Positions 18,495 through 28,344 are shown, counted from the stretch's first letter. The stretch: DNA of 64,000 bases from Methylomicrobium agile (GCF_000733855.1 NZ_JPOJ01000001.1:3861001-3925000), one strand, 5' to 3'. Numbers and translations are program-made. Notes: a model not told the origin generated them from the sequence alone.

Positions 18495-19604
18495 TTACGC
18501 ACTGGCGGCTAAAGCGGCTTCTGGTTTGGGGAAGCTGAACAGCAAGTCGCGGTAATACTCGTATTGCTTCTGGCGCAATTCGATTTCGCGCGGTAGGCCT
18601 TCGGCGATGGAGTTGGTCAGGGCGTCGAATTTGTCGAGGATGGCGACGATGCGAGCTTGTTCTTCCAGCACAGGAATAGGAATTAAAATAGTATTTAGAA
18701 TTGCCTGTGTGAGACTTGGTCTACCTGACCCCGTGTCGAGTCTCATTAAGTCCAAAGTTTTCAAATAATGAAAAAAGAACTTAGGGTTTATCTGAGCGAA
18801 GTCGATCTCGGTATAGTAAATAGTGTCTACATTCCAAAACGGTTCATCAACGTAAAAAATATTAGTTATAGAACCTTTCCTCGGAATGAGGACCGTTGGT
18901 TTGTCGTACGCAAAAGAATCAACATACGCCATAATCCCTCCAGAGCCATACACCGGAATATCTCCTTCACCTAGCTTCTTCCAGTCCTTCCCGTTCTTAA
19001 TATTTGCCACTTCTCCCAACGCCTTCCACTCCACCTCCCCTTCTTCAAAACTCAACAACTTGTCCCGATAGTAGTTGTATTGTTTTTTGCGGGCGGTCAG
19101 CTCGGCGGTCAGCTCGGCGGTCAGCTCGGTGAAGCTGTCCAGTATACGGACGATTTCGGCCTGGATTTCAAGCGATTTTTCGGGCTTATCCGGACAAGGG
19201 ACAGGAATTTTTAATTCGTTTAATACGGATTGCGTTTGACTAGGAACGCCGCCTGCCTGATTCATTTCGCCCAGGCCTACCGTTGTCAGGAAATAGTAAA
19301 GATATTTTGGGCGAACCTGTGATTCGTCAATTTCCGTATAAAAGATAGTATCGACTGTCCAAAACGGAACATCTACGAAGAAAAGATTTCCAAGCGAGCC
19401 CTTTCTTGGTATCAAGACTGATGGCTTGTTGTAGGCGTAGGTATCTGCATATCGCATGATCCCGCCGGAGCCATAAACCGGAAATTCTCCATCACCAAGC
19501 GATTTGTGATCTTTACCGTTCTTGATGCGCACAATGTCGCCAAGACGCTTGAACGCAACCCCATCCGGGCAGTGTTCAGCAATTAGGTCATCAATACGAC
19601 TCAT
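18495..19604 (-). CDS. hsdS: Type I restriction-modification specificity subunit
   Basis: HsdS (369 residues) sets the DNA sequence recognised by the methylase and restriction complex. Two target-recognition domains, about residues 17-130 and 192-310, are each followed by a helical spacer ([13 protein letters not shown] and [13 protein letters not shown]). The two domains are close copies: both contain an [23 protein letters not shown] and FW.VDTI.YTEID series in the same order. The central spacer contains [13 protein letters not shown] (159-171), encoded by a perfect 12-base triplet repeat, like the TAEL repeats of EcoR124-type enzymes that set the spacing of the two half-sites. It overlaps hsdM by 4 bases (ATGA). 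Confidence 0.95.
   Translation of the reverse strand: MSRIDDLIAEHCPDGVAFKRLGDIVRIKNGKDHKSLGDGEFPVYGSGGIMRYADTYAYNKPSVLIPRKGSLGNLFFVDVPFWTVDTIFYTEIDESQVRPKYLYYFLTTVGLGEMNQAGGVPSQTQSVLNELKIPVPCPDKPEKSLEIQAEIVRILDSFTELTAELTAELTARKKQYNYYRDKLLSFEEGEVEWKALGEVANIKNGKDWKKLGEGDIPVYGSGGIMAYVDSFAYDKPTVLIPRKGSITNIFYVDEPFWNVDTIYYTEIDFAQINPKFFFHYLKTLDLMRLDTGSGRPSLTQAILNTILIPIPVLEEQARIVAILDKFDALTNSIAEGLPREIELRQKQYEYYRDLLFSFPKPEAALAASA
19092..19127 (-). repeat. Three 12-bp tandem repeats in hsdS (TAEL spacer)
   Basis: The plus strand reads GGCGGTCAGCTC three times in a row (19092-19103, 19104-19115, 19116-19127), coding for E-L-T-A units in the HsdS spacer helix. In EcoR124I and its variant EcoR124II, two versus three TAEL units change the non-specific spacer of the target by one base. 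Perfect identity of the units makes slippage likely. Confidence 0.9.
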
Positions 19605-21157
19605 GCCTCCAACTCCCCGCCTTCAATCTCCGCGACGATGGCATCAATGTCCTTGCGCAGCTGGTCGATCCTGGCAACGGTGGTTTTCAGTTCGGCATTG
19701 AGCTGGGCGATGTCCACCACCTCGCGGTTGTCCTTGGCTTCCACATAGCTGCTTACCGACAGGTTGTAGTCGTTAGCCGCAACCTGCTCGAACGGCACGG
19801 ACCTGGCGAAGTGATCGACATCTGCCTTGCTGTCGAACACGGCCATGATTTGCTCGATATGCGAATCCAGCAGCAGGTTGTTGTTGGTGCCCTTCTTGAA
19901 CAAGTCGCTGGCGTCGATGAACTGGGTGTTGGTATCGGTCTTGTGTTTGGACAGCACCAGGATGTTCACGGCGATGGTGGTGCCGTAGAACAGGTTGGGC
20001 GCCAGCGAGATCACGGTTTCGACGTAGTTGTTGTCCACCAGATACTGGCGGATCTTCTTTTCAGCACCGCCCCGGTAGAAGATGCCGGGGAAGCAGACGA
20101 TGGCAGCGCGGCCCTTGCTGGAGAGGTAGCTGAGCGCGTGCAGCACGAAGGCAAAGTCGGCCTTGGACTTGGGCGCGAGCACACCGGCCGGGGCAAAGCG
20201 TTCGTCGTTGATCAGCGTCGGGTCGTCGCTGCCGATCCAGTTCACCGAATAGGGCGGGTTGGAAACGATGGCGTCGAAGGGCTTTTCGTCGCCAAAGTAC
20301 GGTTCGGTCAGGGTATTGCCGAGCTGGATGTTGAACTTGTCGTAGTTGATGTTGTGCAGGAACATGTTCATCCGCGCCAGGTTGTAGGTGGTATGGTTGA
20401 TTTCTTGCCCAAAGAAGCCCTCTTCGATGATGTGCGCATCGAAGTGTTTTTTGGCCTGAAGCAGCAGCGAGCCGGAACCGCAGGCCGGGTCATAAATCTT
20501 GTTAACGCTGCTTTGTTTGTGCATGGCAAGCTGGGCAATCAGCTTCGACACATGCTGCGGGGTGAAAAACTCGCCACCGGATTTACCGGCGTTGGCGGCA
20601 TAGTTGGAGATGAGAAACTCGTAGGCATCACCAAACAGGTCAATGTGGCTGCCTTCAAAATCACCAAATTCCAGCCCTTCCACGCCTTTGAGCACAGCGG
20701 CCAGACGGGTGTTTTTATCGGCGACGGTGTTGCCAAGGCGGTTGCTTGTGGTATCGAAATCGGCAAACAGGCCTTTGATGTCGCCCTCCGATGGATAGCC
20801 GTTGGCTGAGCTTTCGATAGAGGCAAAGATTGCAGCTAGATCCGTGTTCAAGCTTTCGTTTGTGTTGGCGCTGGCGGCAATGTTGGAGAACAGCTGGCTG
20901 GGGTAGATGAAGTAGCCCTTAGTTTTAATAGCATCGTCTTTGATTTCCGGGGTGATCACGCTATCGGGCAGCTCTGCATAGTTGATACTGTCGTCACCGC
21001 CTTCAATATAGCTGGCAAAGTTTTCACTGATAAAGCGATAGAACAGGGTGCCAAGCACATACTGTTTGAAATCCCAGCCATCCACTGCGCCTCGTACATC
21101 GTTGGCGATCTGCCAGATTTGGCGTTGCAGTGCGGCGCGTTGTTGGGTGCTTGTCAT
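19601..21157 (-). CDS. hsdM: Type I restriction-modification DNA methyltransferase subunit
   Basis: HsdM is an N6-adenine methylase that, with HsdS, modifies the target site. The 518-residue protein has the N-terminal helical domain ([28 protein letters not shown]), SAM-binding motif I DPACGSGS (223-230) and catalytic motif IV NPPY (300-303), plus a C-terminal coiled region (about 485-512) for contact with HsdS. It is the first gene of the operon; hsdS overlaps its stop. It appears complete, so the system is predicted to be active in methylation. Confidence 0.95.
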   Translation of the reverse strand: MTSTQQRAALQRQIWQIANDVRGAVDGWDFKQYVLGTLFYRFISENFASYIEGGDDSINYAELPDSVITPEIKDDAIKTKGYFIYPSQLFSNIAASANTNESLNTDLAAIFASIESSANGYPSEGDIKGLFADFDTTSNRLGNTVADKNTRLAAVLKGVEGLEFGDFEGSHIDLFGDAYEFLISNYAANAGKSGGEFFTPQHVSKLIAQLAMHKQSSVNKIYDPACGSGSLLLQAKKHFDAHIIEEGFFGQEINHTTYNLARMNMFLHNINYDKFNIQLGNTLTEPYFGDEKPFDAIVSNPPYSVNWIGSDDPTLINDERFAPAGVLAPKSKADFAFVLHALSYLSSKGRAAIVCFPGIFYRGGAEKKIRQYLVDNNYVETVISLAPNLFYGTTIAVNILVLSKHKTDTNTQFIDASDLFKKGTNNNLLLDSHIEQIMAVFDSKADVDHFARSVPFEQVAANDYNLSVSSYVEAKDNREVVDIAQLNAELKTTVARIDQLRKDIDAIVAEIEGGELEA

Positions 21158-21231
21158 GGTGTTGTTCCTGTTTTAATTTATTTTATGGGGTTATTACATC
21201 GCAGAGGGAGGTGACATGGACAAGGTATCAC

Positions 21232-21410
21232 TTATCCGACTGTCCAAATTCTGTCAGGCCTGAACTCTTCGTCGCCGTTTTGATAGGTGATCTCGGTAAC
21301 CAGATGAAAACTGTTATTGTTGAAGTTCTCAAAGTCGATCAATTTGGTGCCCGAGCGGTCCATCAGCTTTTCGTAAAAGGCTTTGGAGATCCTCCGTTTC
21401 CAACGCCAGT
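21232..21410 (-). pseudogene. Relic of a second type I hsdR (N-terminal nuclease region)
   Basis: In one minus-strand frame this stretch encodes SKAFYEKLMDRSGTKLIDFE, then NFNNNSFHLVTEITYQNGDEE and FRPD, ending at a TAA (21232-21234). This is the conserved N-terminal block of a large class of HsdR proteins, in which it leads into the nuclease motif. It is not similar to the intact hsdR next door. There is no start codon in context and the frame is broken on both sides, so it is a fragment left after deletion or replacement of another type I system. Confidence 0.7.
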
Positions 21411-21845
21411 TTCACTTCTCATAACCCAAACGGATTAAATGCAGGATGGTCGGTAGTTTAACTCGGGTGTTTTTCAGTGAACTTCATGATATGCTTTTTG
21501 CCAGTTTTAAATTGCCCTCACCCAACTCTTCTGGAGAGAGCTTCTGATGGCGTTAAGCAGGTATGATCACCATTTTTATACAAGTGCTCATCTGCGCTGA
21601 GTGCCATCAAAATAAATTCAAATGCGCGCATTGGCCTTCTCTGCGCGCAAAACTTTCCAGGACGAATATTTATCGTTGGCAAGAAGTCGGCAATTCAATG
21701 GCAATCAGCGCCCCAACTCATCAGTTCCGATTGCACTAACCGATGTATTCGCCAGGGTCTTCACAAACATCGAAACGCAGAATGGAAAACCCGCAGTGAT
21801 GCGGGTTCCATAGACAATTTTTAGCAAATTATCATTTGGTAGGAA
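21411..21845. other. Intergenic region without a supported gene
   Basis: About 430 bases between the hsdR relic and ssb. A 63-codon plus-strand frame at 21622-21813 has no family resemblance and no good ribosome site. The end of the R-M island probably lies here. No repeat or hairpin stands out. Confidence 0.5.
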
Positions 21846-22325
21846 TTAGAACGGAATATCGTCGTCGAAGTCGTCGTAATTCGGCGGTGGCGGCATCGAA
21901 CCGGAAGACGCCGGCGCTTCCGGCCTTGAAGACGACGGCTTGCCCGGAGCCGCATAGCCCGATTGCGGCTGATCGCCAAAGCTTGCCGTGCCGCCGCTGC
22001 GGCTGTCGAGCATATGCATTTCTTCCGCGACGATTTCGGTCGTATAACGGTCCTGGCCGTCCTGGCCCTGCCATTTCTGGGTCCGAATGCGTCCTTCGAC
22101 ATAAACCTGGCTGCCTTTTTTCAGATATTCCCCGGCCACTTCGGCCAGCCGGGCGAAGAACACCACGCGATGCCATTCCGTCTCTTCCTTGCGTTCGTTG
22201 GTCTGCTTATCGCGCCACCTTCTGCTGGTAGCCAGACGAATCGTCGTCACCTGACCGCCGCTCGGCATGAAGCGGACTTCGGGATCGGCTCCCAATCTCC
22301 CAATCAAAATAACCTTATTCAGCAT
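21846..22325 (-). CDS. ssb: Single-stranded DNA-binding protein
   Basis: SSB (159 residues) coats single-stranded DNA in replication and repair. The OB-fold is residues 1-110 ([19 protein letters not shown]..., [24 protein letters not shown]); a flexible Gly/Ser/Pro linker follows, and the acidic tip ends DDDIPF, the usual docking peptide for partner proteins. It is divergent from dnaB, a fitting replication neighbourhood. The promoter and leader for both lie in the 200-base gap at 22326-22524. Confidence 0.97.
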   Translation of the reverse strand: MLNKVILIGRLGADPEVRFMPSGGQVTTIRLATSRRWRDKQTNERKEETEWHRVVFFARLAEVAGEYLKKGSQVYVEGRIRTQKWQGQDGQDRYTTEIVAEEMHMLDSRSGGTASFGDQPQSGYAAPGKPSSSRPEAPASSGSMPPPPNYDDFDDDIPF

Positions 22326-22524
22326 TGCTTACTCCAAAATGTTTTTCCTGATCCATCAAAACCGCCGCTGCCGAGCCGGCTTCCGTCGATTGCCTACCCA
22401 TACCCCGCAACGAAAATCACCGATGCTCCGGTGTGCCGCGGCCAATTTTGATAATATAGCAGTATATCAAATCGAGGGGCGCTTGCCTCACTTATCTAAC
22501 CCACTCTTTTTCTCTCGTCATTAA

Positions 22525-23919
22525 ATGCCTGACAGCCTGATTTTTCCGCACGACTACGCGCATGACTCTTTAAAAGTTCCGCCCAGTTCGATCCAGGCCG
22601 AACAGGCCGTACTGGGTGGCCTGATGTTGGACAATCAGACCTGGGATTCGGTTGCGGACAAGGTGACCGCCGACGATTTCTACCGGAAGGACCACCGGCT
22701 GATCTTTCGGACGATCGAGAATCTGGCCGAAAAACAGATTCCTTTCGATGTGGTGACGATATCGGAGGCGCTGGAGGATATCGGCGAGCTCGAAAATGCG
22801 GGTGGCCTGGCGTATCTGGGCATGCTCGCGAAGGATACGCCGAGCGCCGCGAACATCGTCAGCTACGCGAATATCGTCCGCGACCGCTCGGTGCTGCGGC
22901 AATTGATCCACGTCGGCACCGACATTGCGGACTCCTGCTTCAACACCGAAGGCCGCAATACTTCCGAGCTGCTCGAACATGCGGAGCGCGAAGTGTTCAA
23001 GATCGCCGAACAGCGCCAGAAAGGCCAGAGCGGCTTCCAGCCGATCAAATCGCTGCTCGCCAAAGCGGTCGACCGGATCGAGGTGATGTTCGCGCAGGAA
23101 GGCTCGATCACCGGCGCCAGCACCGGCTATACCGAACTCGACCGCCTGACCTCCGGCCTGCAGCCGGCCGATCTGATCATCGTGGCCGGAAGGCCGTCGA
23201 TGGGTAAAACCACGATCGCGATGAATATGGCCGAGAATATCGCGATCAAAAGCCGGATGCCGGTTGCGGTGTTCAGTATGGAAATGCCGGGCGACGCGCT
23301 GGCGATGCGGATGATGTCCTCGCTCGGCCGGATCGACCAGAACAAGGTCCGGACCGGCAAACTGGAGGACGACGACTGGCCGCGGCTGACCTCGGCGATG
23401 AGCCTGCTTGCCGAAACCAAACTGTTCATCGACGACACGCCCGCGCTGACGCCGACCGAAGTACGCTCGCGCGCGCGCCGGCTGATGCGCGAGCACGGCC
23501 AGATCGGGCTGATCGTGATTGACTACCTGCAATTGATGCAGTCGCCGAGCAGCGGCGACAACCGGGTGCAGCAGATTTCGGACATCTCCCGCGGCCTGAA
23601 GGCGCTCGCGAAGGAACTGAACGTGCCGGTGATCGCGCTGTCGCAGTTGAACCGCAACCTCGAACAGCGGCCGAACAAGCGGCCGGTGATGTCGGACCTC
23701 AGGGAGTCTGGCGCGATCGAGCAGGACGCCGATTTGATCATATTTGTATACCGCGACGAGGTCTACCACGAAGATACCCCGGACAAAGGCATCGCCGAAC
23801 TGATCATCGGCAAGCAGCGGAATGGTCCTTTGGGCACCGTGCGCCTGACTTTCCTCGGGCAGTTTACCCGTTTCGAGAATTACGCGGGTACGCAATACGA
23901 CCAGGATTATTATGAATGA
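22525..23919 (+). CDS. dnaB: Replicative DNA helicase
   Basis: DnaB (464 residues) is the hexameric 5'-3' helicase at the replication fork. The N-terminal helical domain begins with PPSSIQAEQAVLGGLMLDNQTWD, the linker follows, and the RecA-like ATPase has Walker A GRPSMGKT near residue 222 and Walker B LIVIDYLQLM, with DLRESGAIEQDADLI near the C-terminus. No intein or frameshift is seen. alr overlaps its last 8 bases, so the two are co-transcribed. Confidence 0.97.
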   Translation: MPDSLIFPHDYAHDSLKVPPSSIQAEQAVLGGLMLDNQTWDSVADKVTADDFYRKDHRLIFRTIENLAEKQIPFDVVTISEALEDIGELENAGGLAYLGMLAKDTPSAANIVSYANIVRDRSVLRQLIHVGTDIADSCFNTEGRNTSELLEHAEREVFKIAEQRQKGQSGFQPIKSLLAKAVDRIEVMFAQEGSITGASTGYTELDRLTSGLQPADLIIVAGRPSMGKTTIAMNMAENIAIKSRMPVAVFSMEMPGDALAMRMMSSLGRIDQNKVRTGKLEDDDWPRLTSAMSLLAETKLFIDDTPALTPTEVRSRARRLMREHGQIGLIVIDYLQLMQSPSSGDNRVQQISDISRGLKALAKELNVPVIALSQLNRNLEQRPNKRPVMSDLRESGAIEQDADLIIFVYRDEVYHEDTPDKGIAELIIGKQRNGPLGTVRLTFLGQFTRFENYAGTQYDQDYYE

Positions 23920-25027
23920 TCCGCTAATGCCTGCCGCCTATGCGGTTTTGAATACCGATGCGGTAAAACGTAACGTCTCCGTGGTGAGACGCCATGCGCC
24001 CGGCGCAAAAATCATGGCGGTGATCAAAGCCAACGGCTACGGCCACGGCTTGCAGCGTATCGCCGAAGTGCTGGCCGATGTCGATGCGTTCGCGGTTGCG
24101 CGCGGCGACGAAGGGATCAGGCTGCGAAAAGCCGGCTTCGAGCAGCCGGTCACCGTGCTGGAAGGGTTCCGGAACCGCGACGAGCTCGATCTCTTCCTGT
24201 CGTATGGCCTCGATACGGTCGTGCATTCGTTCCCGCAGCTCGATATTCTCGAAAGCTGCCCGGAAACCGGCAGGCTCGGCGTCTGGCTGAAGATCGACAC
24301 CGGCATGAACCGGCTCGGCTTTCGGCCTGCCGATTTCGGCCAGGTCCATCAACGGTTGCGGCAATGCCGGATCGTCAAAGGCCCGATCCGTTTCATGACG
24401 CATCTGGCCAATGCGGACGACAAAACCGATGTAAAAACCCTTCGACAGATCGCTTTATTCAACGAGACGCTCGCGGATTGTCCGGGCGAACGCAGCATCG
24501 CCAACTCCGCCGGTATTCTGGGGTGGAAAGATGCCTTGACCGACTGGGTGCGGCCCGGCGTGATGCTTTACGGCATCTCGCCGTTCCCGTCGCAGACCGG
24601 CAGCCAAATCGGCCTGCAGCCGGTGATGGGCCTCTATTCGCAGCTGATCGCCGTCAAGCCGGTATACCAAGGCGAAACGGTCGGCTACAGCGGCACCTGG
24701 CGTTGCCCCGAACCGACGCGGCTAGGCGTGATCGCGATCGGTTACGGCGACGGCTATCCGCGCTATGCCAGAAACGGCACGCCGGTGCTGGTCAACGGCC
24801 GCCGCGTGCCGCTGATCGGGCGCGTGTCGATGGACATGATTACGGTGGATCTGGCCTCGCAACCGGACGCCAAGCCGGGCGACCCGGTGACCTTATGGAA
24901 CGACGACCTGCCGGTCGAGGAAATCGCGCAGTGCGCCGACACGATTCCTTACACGCTGGTGTGCGGGATCACCCAACGGGTGCAGATCATCGAGCGGGAA
25001 TTCGAGCCGGCGACATGCGAATCGTAG
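23912..25027 (+). CDS. alr: Alanine racemase
   Basis: Alr (371 residues) converts L- to D-alanine for peptidoglycan using PLP. The PLP lysine is Lys39 in AVIKANGYGHG; the GYGDGYPRYARNG and GRVSMDMITVDL blocks mark the C-terminal domain with the second active-site residues. It overlaps the dnaB stop by 8 bases, an order common in gammaproteobacteria. Its TAG stop (25025-25027) lies inside the left arm of a REP-like palindrome, so the final residues may have been altered by that insertion. Confidence 0.96.
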   Translation: MNDPLMPAAYAVLNTDAVKRNVSVVRRHAPGAKIMAVIKANGYGHGLQRIAEVLADVDAFAVARGDEGIRLRKAGFEQPVTVLEGFRNRDELDLFLSYGLDTVVHSFPQLDILESCPETGRLGVWLKIDTGMNRLGFRPADFGQVHQRLRQCRIVKGPIRFMTHLANADDKTDVKTLRQIALFNETLADCPGERSIANSAGILGWKDALTDWVRPGVMLYGISPFPSQTGSQIGLQPVMGLYSQLIAVKPVYQGETVGYSGTWRCPEPTRLGVIAIGYGDGYPRYARNGTPVLVNGRRVPLIGRVSMDMITVDLASQPDAKPGDPVTLWNDDLPVEEIAQCADTIPYTLVCGITQRVQIIEREFEPATCES

Positions 25028-25093
25028 GGGACGCTGTGCGTACCAAGAGAGATAAAGAAGGATACCGATTCAAGGTACGCACAGCGTACCTAC
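25023..25093. repeat. REP-like palindromic repeat, copy A (two arms)
   Basis: The left arm at 25023-25044 contains GACGCTGTGCGTACC and the right arm at 25074-25093 contains GGTACGCACAGCGTACC in inverse orientation, with a 29-base loop. The same core recurs at 31557, 43083 and 44211. The repeat overlaps the alr stop codon. Confidence 0.85.
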
Positions 25094-25131
25094 AGGGTTC
25101 ATGATTAAACGATTCATTTACTTTCGAGATT

Positions 25132-26259
25132 ATGCATCATCCCGACTTTCCGTTAGCCGAAGACCTGATCTATTTCAATCACGCCGCGGTCGCGCCCTGG
25201 CCGGACCGGACCCGCAAGGCCGTGGCCGAGTTCGCCGAACAGAACGCCCGCTACGGCGCGGCGTTCTATCCCGACTGGCTCCGAAAAGAAACGCAGTTGC
25301 GCGAGCAGTTGCAGGCGTTGGTCAACGCACCGAGTCCGGACGACATCGCCTTGGTCAAAAATACCTCTGAAGCGCTGTCGTTCGTCGCTTACGGTCTGGA
25401 CTGGCAGGCCGGCGACAATATCGTGACCAGCAACGAGGAATTTCCGTCGAACCGGCTGCCGTGGGAGTCGCTGGCCGCGCAAGGCGTCGAACTGCGCCAG
25501 GCCGACCTGCATGCCGCCGCCACGCCGGAAGACGCGCTGTTCGCGTTGGTCGACCGCAACACCCGCCTGCTGACGGTCAGTTCGATCCAGTTCGCGACCG
25601 GCCTCCGGCTCGATATCGAAAGGATCGGCGAATTCTGCAAGCGGCGAAGCATCCTGTTCTGCATCGATGCGATCCAGAGCATCGGCGCGGTGCGCTTCGA
25701 TGTGCAGGCCTGCCGGGCGGATTTCGCGATGGCCGACGGCCATAAATGGATGTTCGGCCCCGAAGGGCTCGGGGTGTTCTATACGGCCCCGGACGCGCGC
25801 GACCGGCTCAAACTGACCCAGTTCGGCTGGCACATGATGAAGGATACGCACAATTACGAAAACAGGCCCTGGGCGATGCACCCGACCGCCCGCCGCTTCG
25901 AATGCGGCAGTCCGAACATGCTCGGTATCCATGCCTTGTCCGCCAGCGTCTCGCTGCTGCTCGAAACCGGGATGGAAAAGATCGAAAGCCTGCTGTTCGA
26001 ACGGATGGATTATCTGCGGGAACGAATAGAACGGCATCCCGAGCTGGAATTACGGTCCCCTGCCCCGCCGGCGCTAAAGTCGGGTATCGCGGTATTCAAA
26101 CATAAAAAGATTGCGAATCCGGCGTTTTATCAATACCTGATGCAGCAAAAAGTGATTTGCGCCCTGCGCGGGGCGGGCATCCGTTTCTCGCCGCATTTTT
26201 ACAACAGTCCGGATCAGATCGACCGGGCGCTGGCCATCATCGACCGCTGTCCGGCCTGA
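25132..26259 (+). CDS. Class V aminotransferase (cysteine desulfurase-like fold)
   Basis: A 375-residue PLP enzyme of the class V aminotransferase group. The N-terminus shows YFNHAAVAPWP, typical of the fold; the PLP lysine is in ADGHKWMFGPEGLGVFY (about residue 205), preceded by CIDAIQSIGAV with the Asp that contacts the pyridine nitrogen. No cysteine-bearing desulfurase loop was identified, so the substrate may be another amino acid (a kynureninase- or isopenicillin epimerase-like branch is possible). It is separated from alr by a REP palindrome. Confidence 0.82.
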   Translation: MHHPDFPLAEDLIYFNHAAVAPWPDRTRKAVAEFAEQNARYGAAFYPDWLRKETQLREQLQALVNAPSPDDIALVKNTSEALSFVAYGLDWQAGDNIVTSNEEFPSNRLPWESLAAQGVELRQADLHAAATPEDALFALVDRNTRLLTVSSIQFATGLRLDIERIGEFCKRRSILFCIDAIQSIGAVRFDVQACRADFAMADGHKWMFGPEGLGVFYTAPDARDRLKLTQFGWHMMKDTHNYENRPWAMHPTARRFECGSPNMLGIHALSASVSLLLETGMEKIESLLFERMDYLRERIERHPELELRSPAPPALKSGIAVFKHKKIANPAFYQYLMQQKVICALRGAGIRFSPHFYNSPDQIDRALAIIDRCPA

Positions 26260-26292
26260 CCGGCTCGGGTCATCGCCGTTCCGTCGCTACCG

Positions 26293-27003
26293 CTACCGTT
26301 CCGTGCAATAGCCGTAAAACCGTTTCAGCAGCGCATTCGCGGCCTCGGTATCGGCTATCGCGGCCTTCAACGCGGCAACGTCCCGGCCGTGTTCATGCAG
26401 CGCGGCGGCATGTTCGGCCACATAACCGTGCATGATCTCCGCGGTAAATTCGGGATGGAACTGGACTCCCCAGGCGCATTCGCCCACCCGAAACGCCTGG
26501 TGCGCTTCGTAGGCGTTGCCCGCCAGATGCAAGGCACTCGCCGGCAGCCGCATCACCGATTGCGCATGGGTGACATGCGCGGTAAACCGGTCCGGCAAAT
26601 GGCCGAGCAAAGGATCCCGTTTTCCTTCTTCGGTCAATTCGATCGCGACGGTGCCGATTTCCCGGCCTTGGGGATGATAATCGACATGGCCGCCCATCGC
26701 CTGCGCCAGGAGTTGGTGGCCGAAACAGACGCCCAGCAAAGGGACCGCCTCGCTCACCGCCTCCCGTACCCAGACGGCCAGGGACTGCATCCATCCGGCT
26801 CGATCGGTCACCATCGCAGGCGAGCCGGTGATGATCGCCCCGGATAAAGTTTCCGGCAACGGCAACGCTTCGCCTCCTGCCGCATCGATAACCGGCGCGC
26901 CGGACAGGCCGCAGCCTTCGCTCATCCAGTCTTCGAAATCGCCGAAGCGCTGCCGGATGGGCAACAATGTCGAGCCGGTTTTGATGATGACGAAAGATTT
27001 CAA
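26293..27003 (-). CDS. Class I glutamine amidotransferase
   Basis: A 236-residue protein, a stand-alone GATase1 of the GuaA-like type that would release ammonia from glutamine for an unknown acceptor. The catalytic Cys is in PLLGVCFGHQLLAQA, and the His and Glu are in WGVQFHPEFTAE. I choose the TTG at 27003 (giving a KSFVIIKTGS N-terminus, the expected first strand); the open frame reaches an ATG at 27075 but adds an unusual 24-residue head. It is convergent with the aminotransferase gene. Such proteins are often annotated 'GMP synthase', which lacks support here. Confidence 0.82.
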   Translation of the reverse strand: MKSFVIIKTGSTLLPIRQRFGDFEDWMSEGCGLSGAPVIDAAGGEALPLPETLSGAIITGSPAMVTDRAGWMQSLAVWVREAVSEAVPLLGVCFGHQLLAQAMGGHVDYHPQGREIGTVAIELTEEGKRDPLLGHLPDRFTAHVTHAQSVMRLPASALHLAGNAYEAHQAFRVGECAWGVQFHPEFTAEIMHGYVAEHAAALHEHGRDVAALKAAIADTEAANALLKRFYGYCTER

Positions 27004-27321
27004 ATGATATAGCCGGAATTTTAAACTGGACTTGGGGAGTGATCGCGGCGCGCAACCGATCGGTATCAGGCACACTGATCGCCGCCCGGGATCTCGCAGG
27101 CATTATACTCTGCCGGGCGATTTTCGGGGAAGGTGCGGCCGTGGACGCCGGGGCCGGCCGTAAGGCGATTACGGTAAAGCCGACATTTTGCTGCGTGGAC
27201 GCCGGTTTCTCCCTCTTCCGTCAGACAGTCCGGGAAAATGACAGCCTGACTGTGGCATCCGCCATGCTTATGCGTTAGGATAGGCACCGGTGAATCGATG
27301 AAATCAGTCAGGATCGGTAGC

Positions 27322-27891
27322 ATGCAGACTAAAAACCGCCGTTTCCGCTTGCCGAGTTACCGCCGGCTGCTAATCGGTTTATTGACGAGTTTCCTGACCG
27401 CGGGCTGTACGTCGCTGGAGTCCCGGTTATCCATCGAGCCCTACACCAAAAACAAACCGGTGCGAAACGCGCTCGAAGATCTCGCGGAAGCCTATTGCCG
27501 GGAAAAACGCACCGAAACTCATGCGCAGCCCGATTTCATTTTCACGACCGACGGCTGCTCGCGTTGGCCGGATGATGACTGGGTCGCCTGCTGCATTGCG
27601 CATGACATCGCGTATTGGTGCGGCGGCAGCGGCCGGGACCGGGATTACGCCGACCGGGAATTGATGCGCTGCGTGAACGCGAAAGCGAACGGACTCGGAA
27701 ATATCCTCTATGCCGGAGTCCGGCTGGGCGGAATGCCCTGGCTACCGACGCCCTGGCGTTGGGGTTACGGCTGGGATAATTGGCCGGCCGGTTACGAAAC
27801 CCTGCCGCCTTCGCCTCCGGCGCCACAACTTTTCGAAAAACTCAACGTATATGAATCGATCGAGCGGCACCTGAACGGAAGCGCACATTGA
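27322..27891 (+). CDS. Lipoprotein with a phospholipase A2-like active-site motif
   Basis: A 189-residue predicted lipoprotein: a basic N-terminus, hydrophobic stretch and lipobox LTAGC (Cys29). The core has DGCSRWPDDDWVACCIAHDI followed by AYWCGG; CC..HD..Y..GG is the signature of secreted phospholipases A2, with His and Asp as the catalytic pair. Several further cysteines could form disulfides. The C-terminus has a Trp/Pro-rich stretch. The lipase activity is inferred from the motif only. The start is the ATG at 27322 with AGGA nine bases before; 27298 is an alternative in-frame ATG. Confidence 0.65.
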   Translation: MQTKNRRFRLPSYRRLLIGLLTSFLTAGCTSLESRLSIEPYTKNKPVRNALEDLAEAYCREKRTETHAQPDFIFTTDGCSRWPDDDWVACCIAHDIAYWCGGSGRDRDYADRELMRCVNAKANGLGNILYAGVRLGGMPWLPTPWRWGYGWDNWPAGYETLPPSPPAPQLFEKLNVYESIERHLNGSAH

Positions 27892-27969
27892 GACGGGGTG
27901 CATATCGTTTGATCTCCGCCAACCCTCGCCGAGACCTCGGCGCTAGCCTAGCCGACTGGAGTAAAACCG

Positions 27970-28344
27970 ATGAACAACGATGCTTCCGGGATGCGAATGA
28001 TTTATGAAGGACCATTGCAGATCGGCATTTATGCCTTTATTTTTTTCGGCCTGTTCGCGCTGGCCATCACGCTGTGGGTACTGTATAGACGGGATACCTT
28101 GAGAATCAAATATCTCTTGCTGGTTGCCTGGGGCATCCTGCCGCCCGTCTGGTTTGTCGTGGAATATTTCTTTATCTTTTTACCGTACGGCGCGCCGGGC
28201 TCGTTCGGTTTTTTCCAATACGGCCAGGACATCGCCTCGAAACTGTGGGCGGCGGTGTTCGCGCTGATCTCGATCGACCTTTACAAGGCCAGCGAAAGAG
28301 CGAAAGAAGCCCGAAAACACGAGACTTCGGAGGATTATGGCTAA
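27970..28344 (+). CDS. Small integral membrane protein
   Basis: A 124-residue protein with three hydrophobic segments (about 19-39, 47-72 and 84-101) and a charged C-terminal tail. No family is recognised. GGAG lies nine bases before the ATG. It sits between the PLA2-like lipoprotein and a lipase-like hydrolase on the same strand; spacing allows but does not prove an operon. Confidence 0.6.
   Translation: MNNDASGMRMIYEGPLQIGIYAFIFFGLFALAITLWVLYRRDTLRIKYLLLVAWGILPPVWFVVEYFFIFLPYGAPGSFGFFQYGQDIASKLWAAVFALISIDLYKASERAKEARKHETSEDYG

Noticed and set aside
19092-19127. Tandem repeat considered as CRISPR or minisatellite
   Set aside because: The 12-base units are in frame inside hsdS and code for the TAEL spacer.
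21622-21813. 63-codon plus-strand frame after the R-M locus
   Set aside because: No homology recognised, no ribosome site, composition like non-coding sequence.
22570-23895. 441-codon minus-strand open frame
   Set aside because: Antisense shadow of dnaB.
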